Positions 5,903 to 6,185 of a stretch of 6,185 nt of DNA are shown one piece after another. The DNA is from Gammaproteobacteria bacterium. GTDB taxonomy: Bacteria; Pseudomonadota; Gammaproteobacteria; Pseudomonadales; Azotimanducaceae. The stretch is from positions 1 to 6,185 of the forward strand of contig JAPUJX010000222.1 of assembly GCA_027295975.1 (NCBI GenBank), in the 5' to 3' direction. A model generated the notes under the pieces. It saw only the letters and a program-made list of their open reading frames with translations. It was not told the origin of the DNA and did not search any database. Made by a program: the position numbers and the translations under genes. Within the stretch, counting starts at the first letter, position 1, and each line of letters begins with the position of its first letter.

Positions 5903-6185
5903 CTAAGACAGCGTATTATTCCTGAGTGGAGTCGTTGTGGTTTGGGGAAAACGAGGGGTTGGCTTCCCGTTTTTTCCTATTAACTCACCCGTCTCGACAT
6001 GGTGTTTGAGACCTTTCAATACTTTGTCGAAGGTGGAATGCATGGCCATACGCAGCACGAGTACATCCAGGATTTTCCCAAAGATTCCCCATTTGGGTAG
6101 GTAAGTCATTTCAATTTGGACTTCGGACCGATGGGAATCAATTACGTTGACTCGCATGCCTGCGGTTACATCGAGGATTGGCGCC
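5903..6185 (-). CDS. SRPBCC-family (START/polyketide cyclase fold) protein, C-terminal part only
   Basis: The frame is open to the right window edge, so the true start lies beyond base 6185; the ATG at 6155-6157 is internal. The 93 visible residues are the C-terminal half of a lipid- or hydrophobic-ligand-binding helix-grip fold: a strand pair (VTAGMRVNVIDSHRSEVQ in pieces, then IEMTYLPKWG), the GIFGKILDVLVL turn, and the long C-terminal helix MHSTFDKVLKGLKHHVETGE that closes the ligand pocket. The Gly-rich turn followed by this helix is the usual ending of SRPBCC proteins of the polyketide-cyclase/dehydrase type. A polar tail rich in Thr, Pro and Asn follows (GKNGKPTPRFPQTTTTP). The ligand and function are unknown. 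It lies 115 bases upstream of the GST gene on the same strand; the spacer has its own candidate promoter, so co-transcription is not certain. Confidence 0.72.
   Translation of the reverse strand, partial: APILDVTAGMRVNVIDSHRSEVQIEMTYLPKWGIFGKILDVLVLRMAMHSTFDKVLKGLKHHVETGELIGKNGKPTPRFPQTTTTPLRNNTLS

Overview
The window is a 6.2 kb piece of a bacterial chromosome, moderately GC-rich at the left and visibly less so at the right. It is probably from a Gram-negative, aerobic, heme- and copper-using bacterium. A gammaproteobacterium is my best guess from the kind of enzymes present, but nothing here fixes the taxon: there is no rRNA, tRNA or marker gene. It carries seven protein genes, two cut by the window edges. 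I see no mobile element, CRISPR array, integrase or RNA gene. The longest stretch without a gene is about 160 bases.

Left part (bases 1-1657): the 3' end of a large plus-strand gene for a modular redox protein. It has the tail of a redoxin (thioredoxin-fold) domain, then a CxxCH c-type heme module, a two-copper monooxygenase module of the PHM/DBH type with all six expected copper ligands, and two C-terminal EF-hand calcium loops. Its stop codon lies in a 19-bp direct tandem repeat of four units. The same repeat supplies the stop codon of the convergent minus-strand gene.

Middle part (1654-4915): a minus-strand pair, a luciferase-like (LLM class) flavin-dependent oxidoreductase followed one base later by a Nudix hydrolase with an N-terminal Nudix_N_2-type helical domain. 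Next comes a second, independent minus-strand gene, a fusion of a GNAT acetyltransferase to an MTH1-like oxidised-nucleotide Nudix hydrolase. Divergent from it, 54 bases away, is a plus-strand macro-domain gene of the YmdB/O-acetyl-ADP-ribose deacetylase type.

Right part (4916-6185): a convergent spacer with an 8-bp-stem hairpin, a minus-strand glutathione S-transferase with a C-terminal extension, and the 3' end of a minus-strand SRPBCC (START/polyketide-cyclase fold) gene cut by the window edge.

The common theme is housekeeping of redox and nucleotide damage: two Nudix hydrolases, an ADP-ribose-type macro domain, a GST, a flavin oxidoreductase and a redoxin/heme/copper enzyme. This is inference from proximity; only the LLM-Nudix pair looks like a real operon. 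I found no convincing new defence or mobile system. The most unusual items are the multidomain copper/heme protein, the stop-codon tandem repeat and the GNAT-MTH1 fusion.
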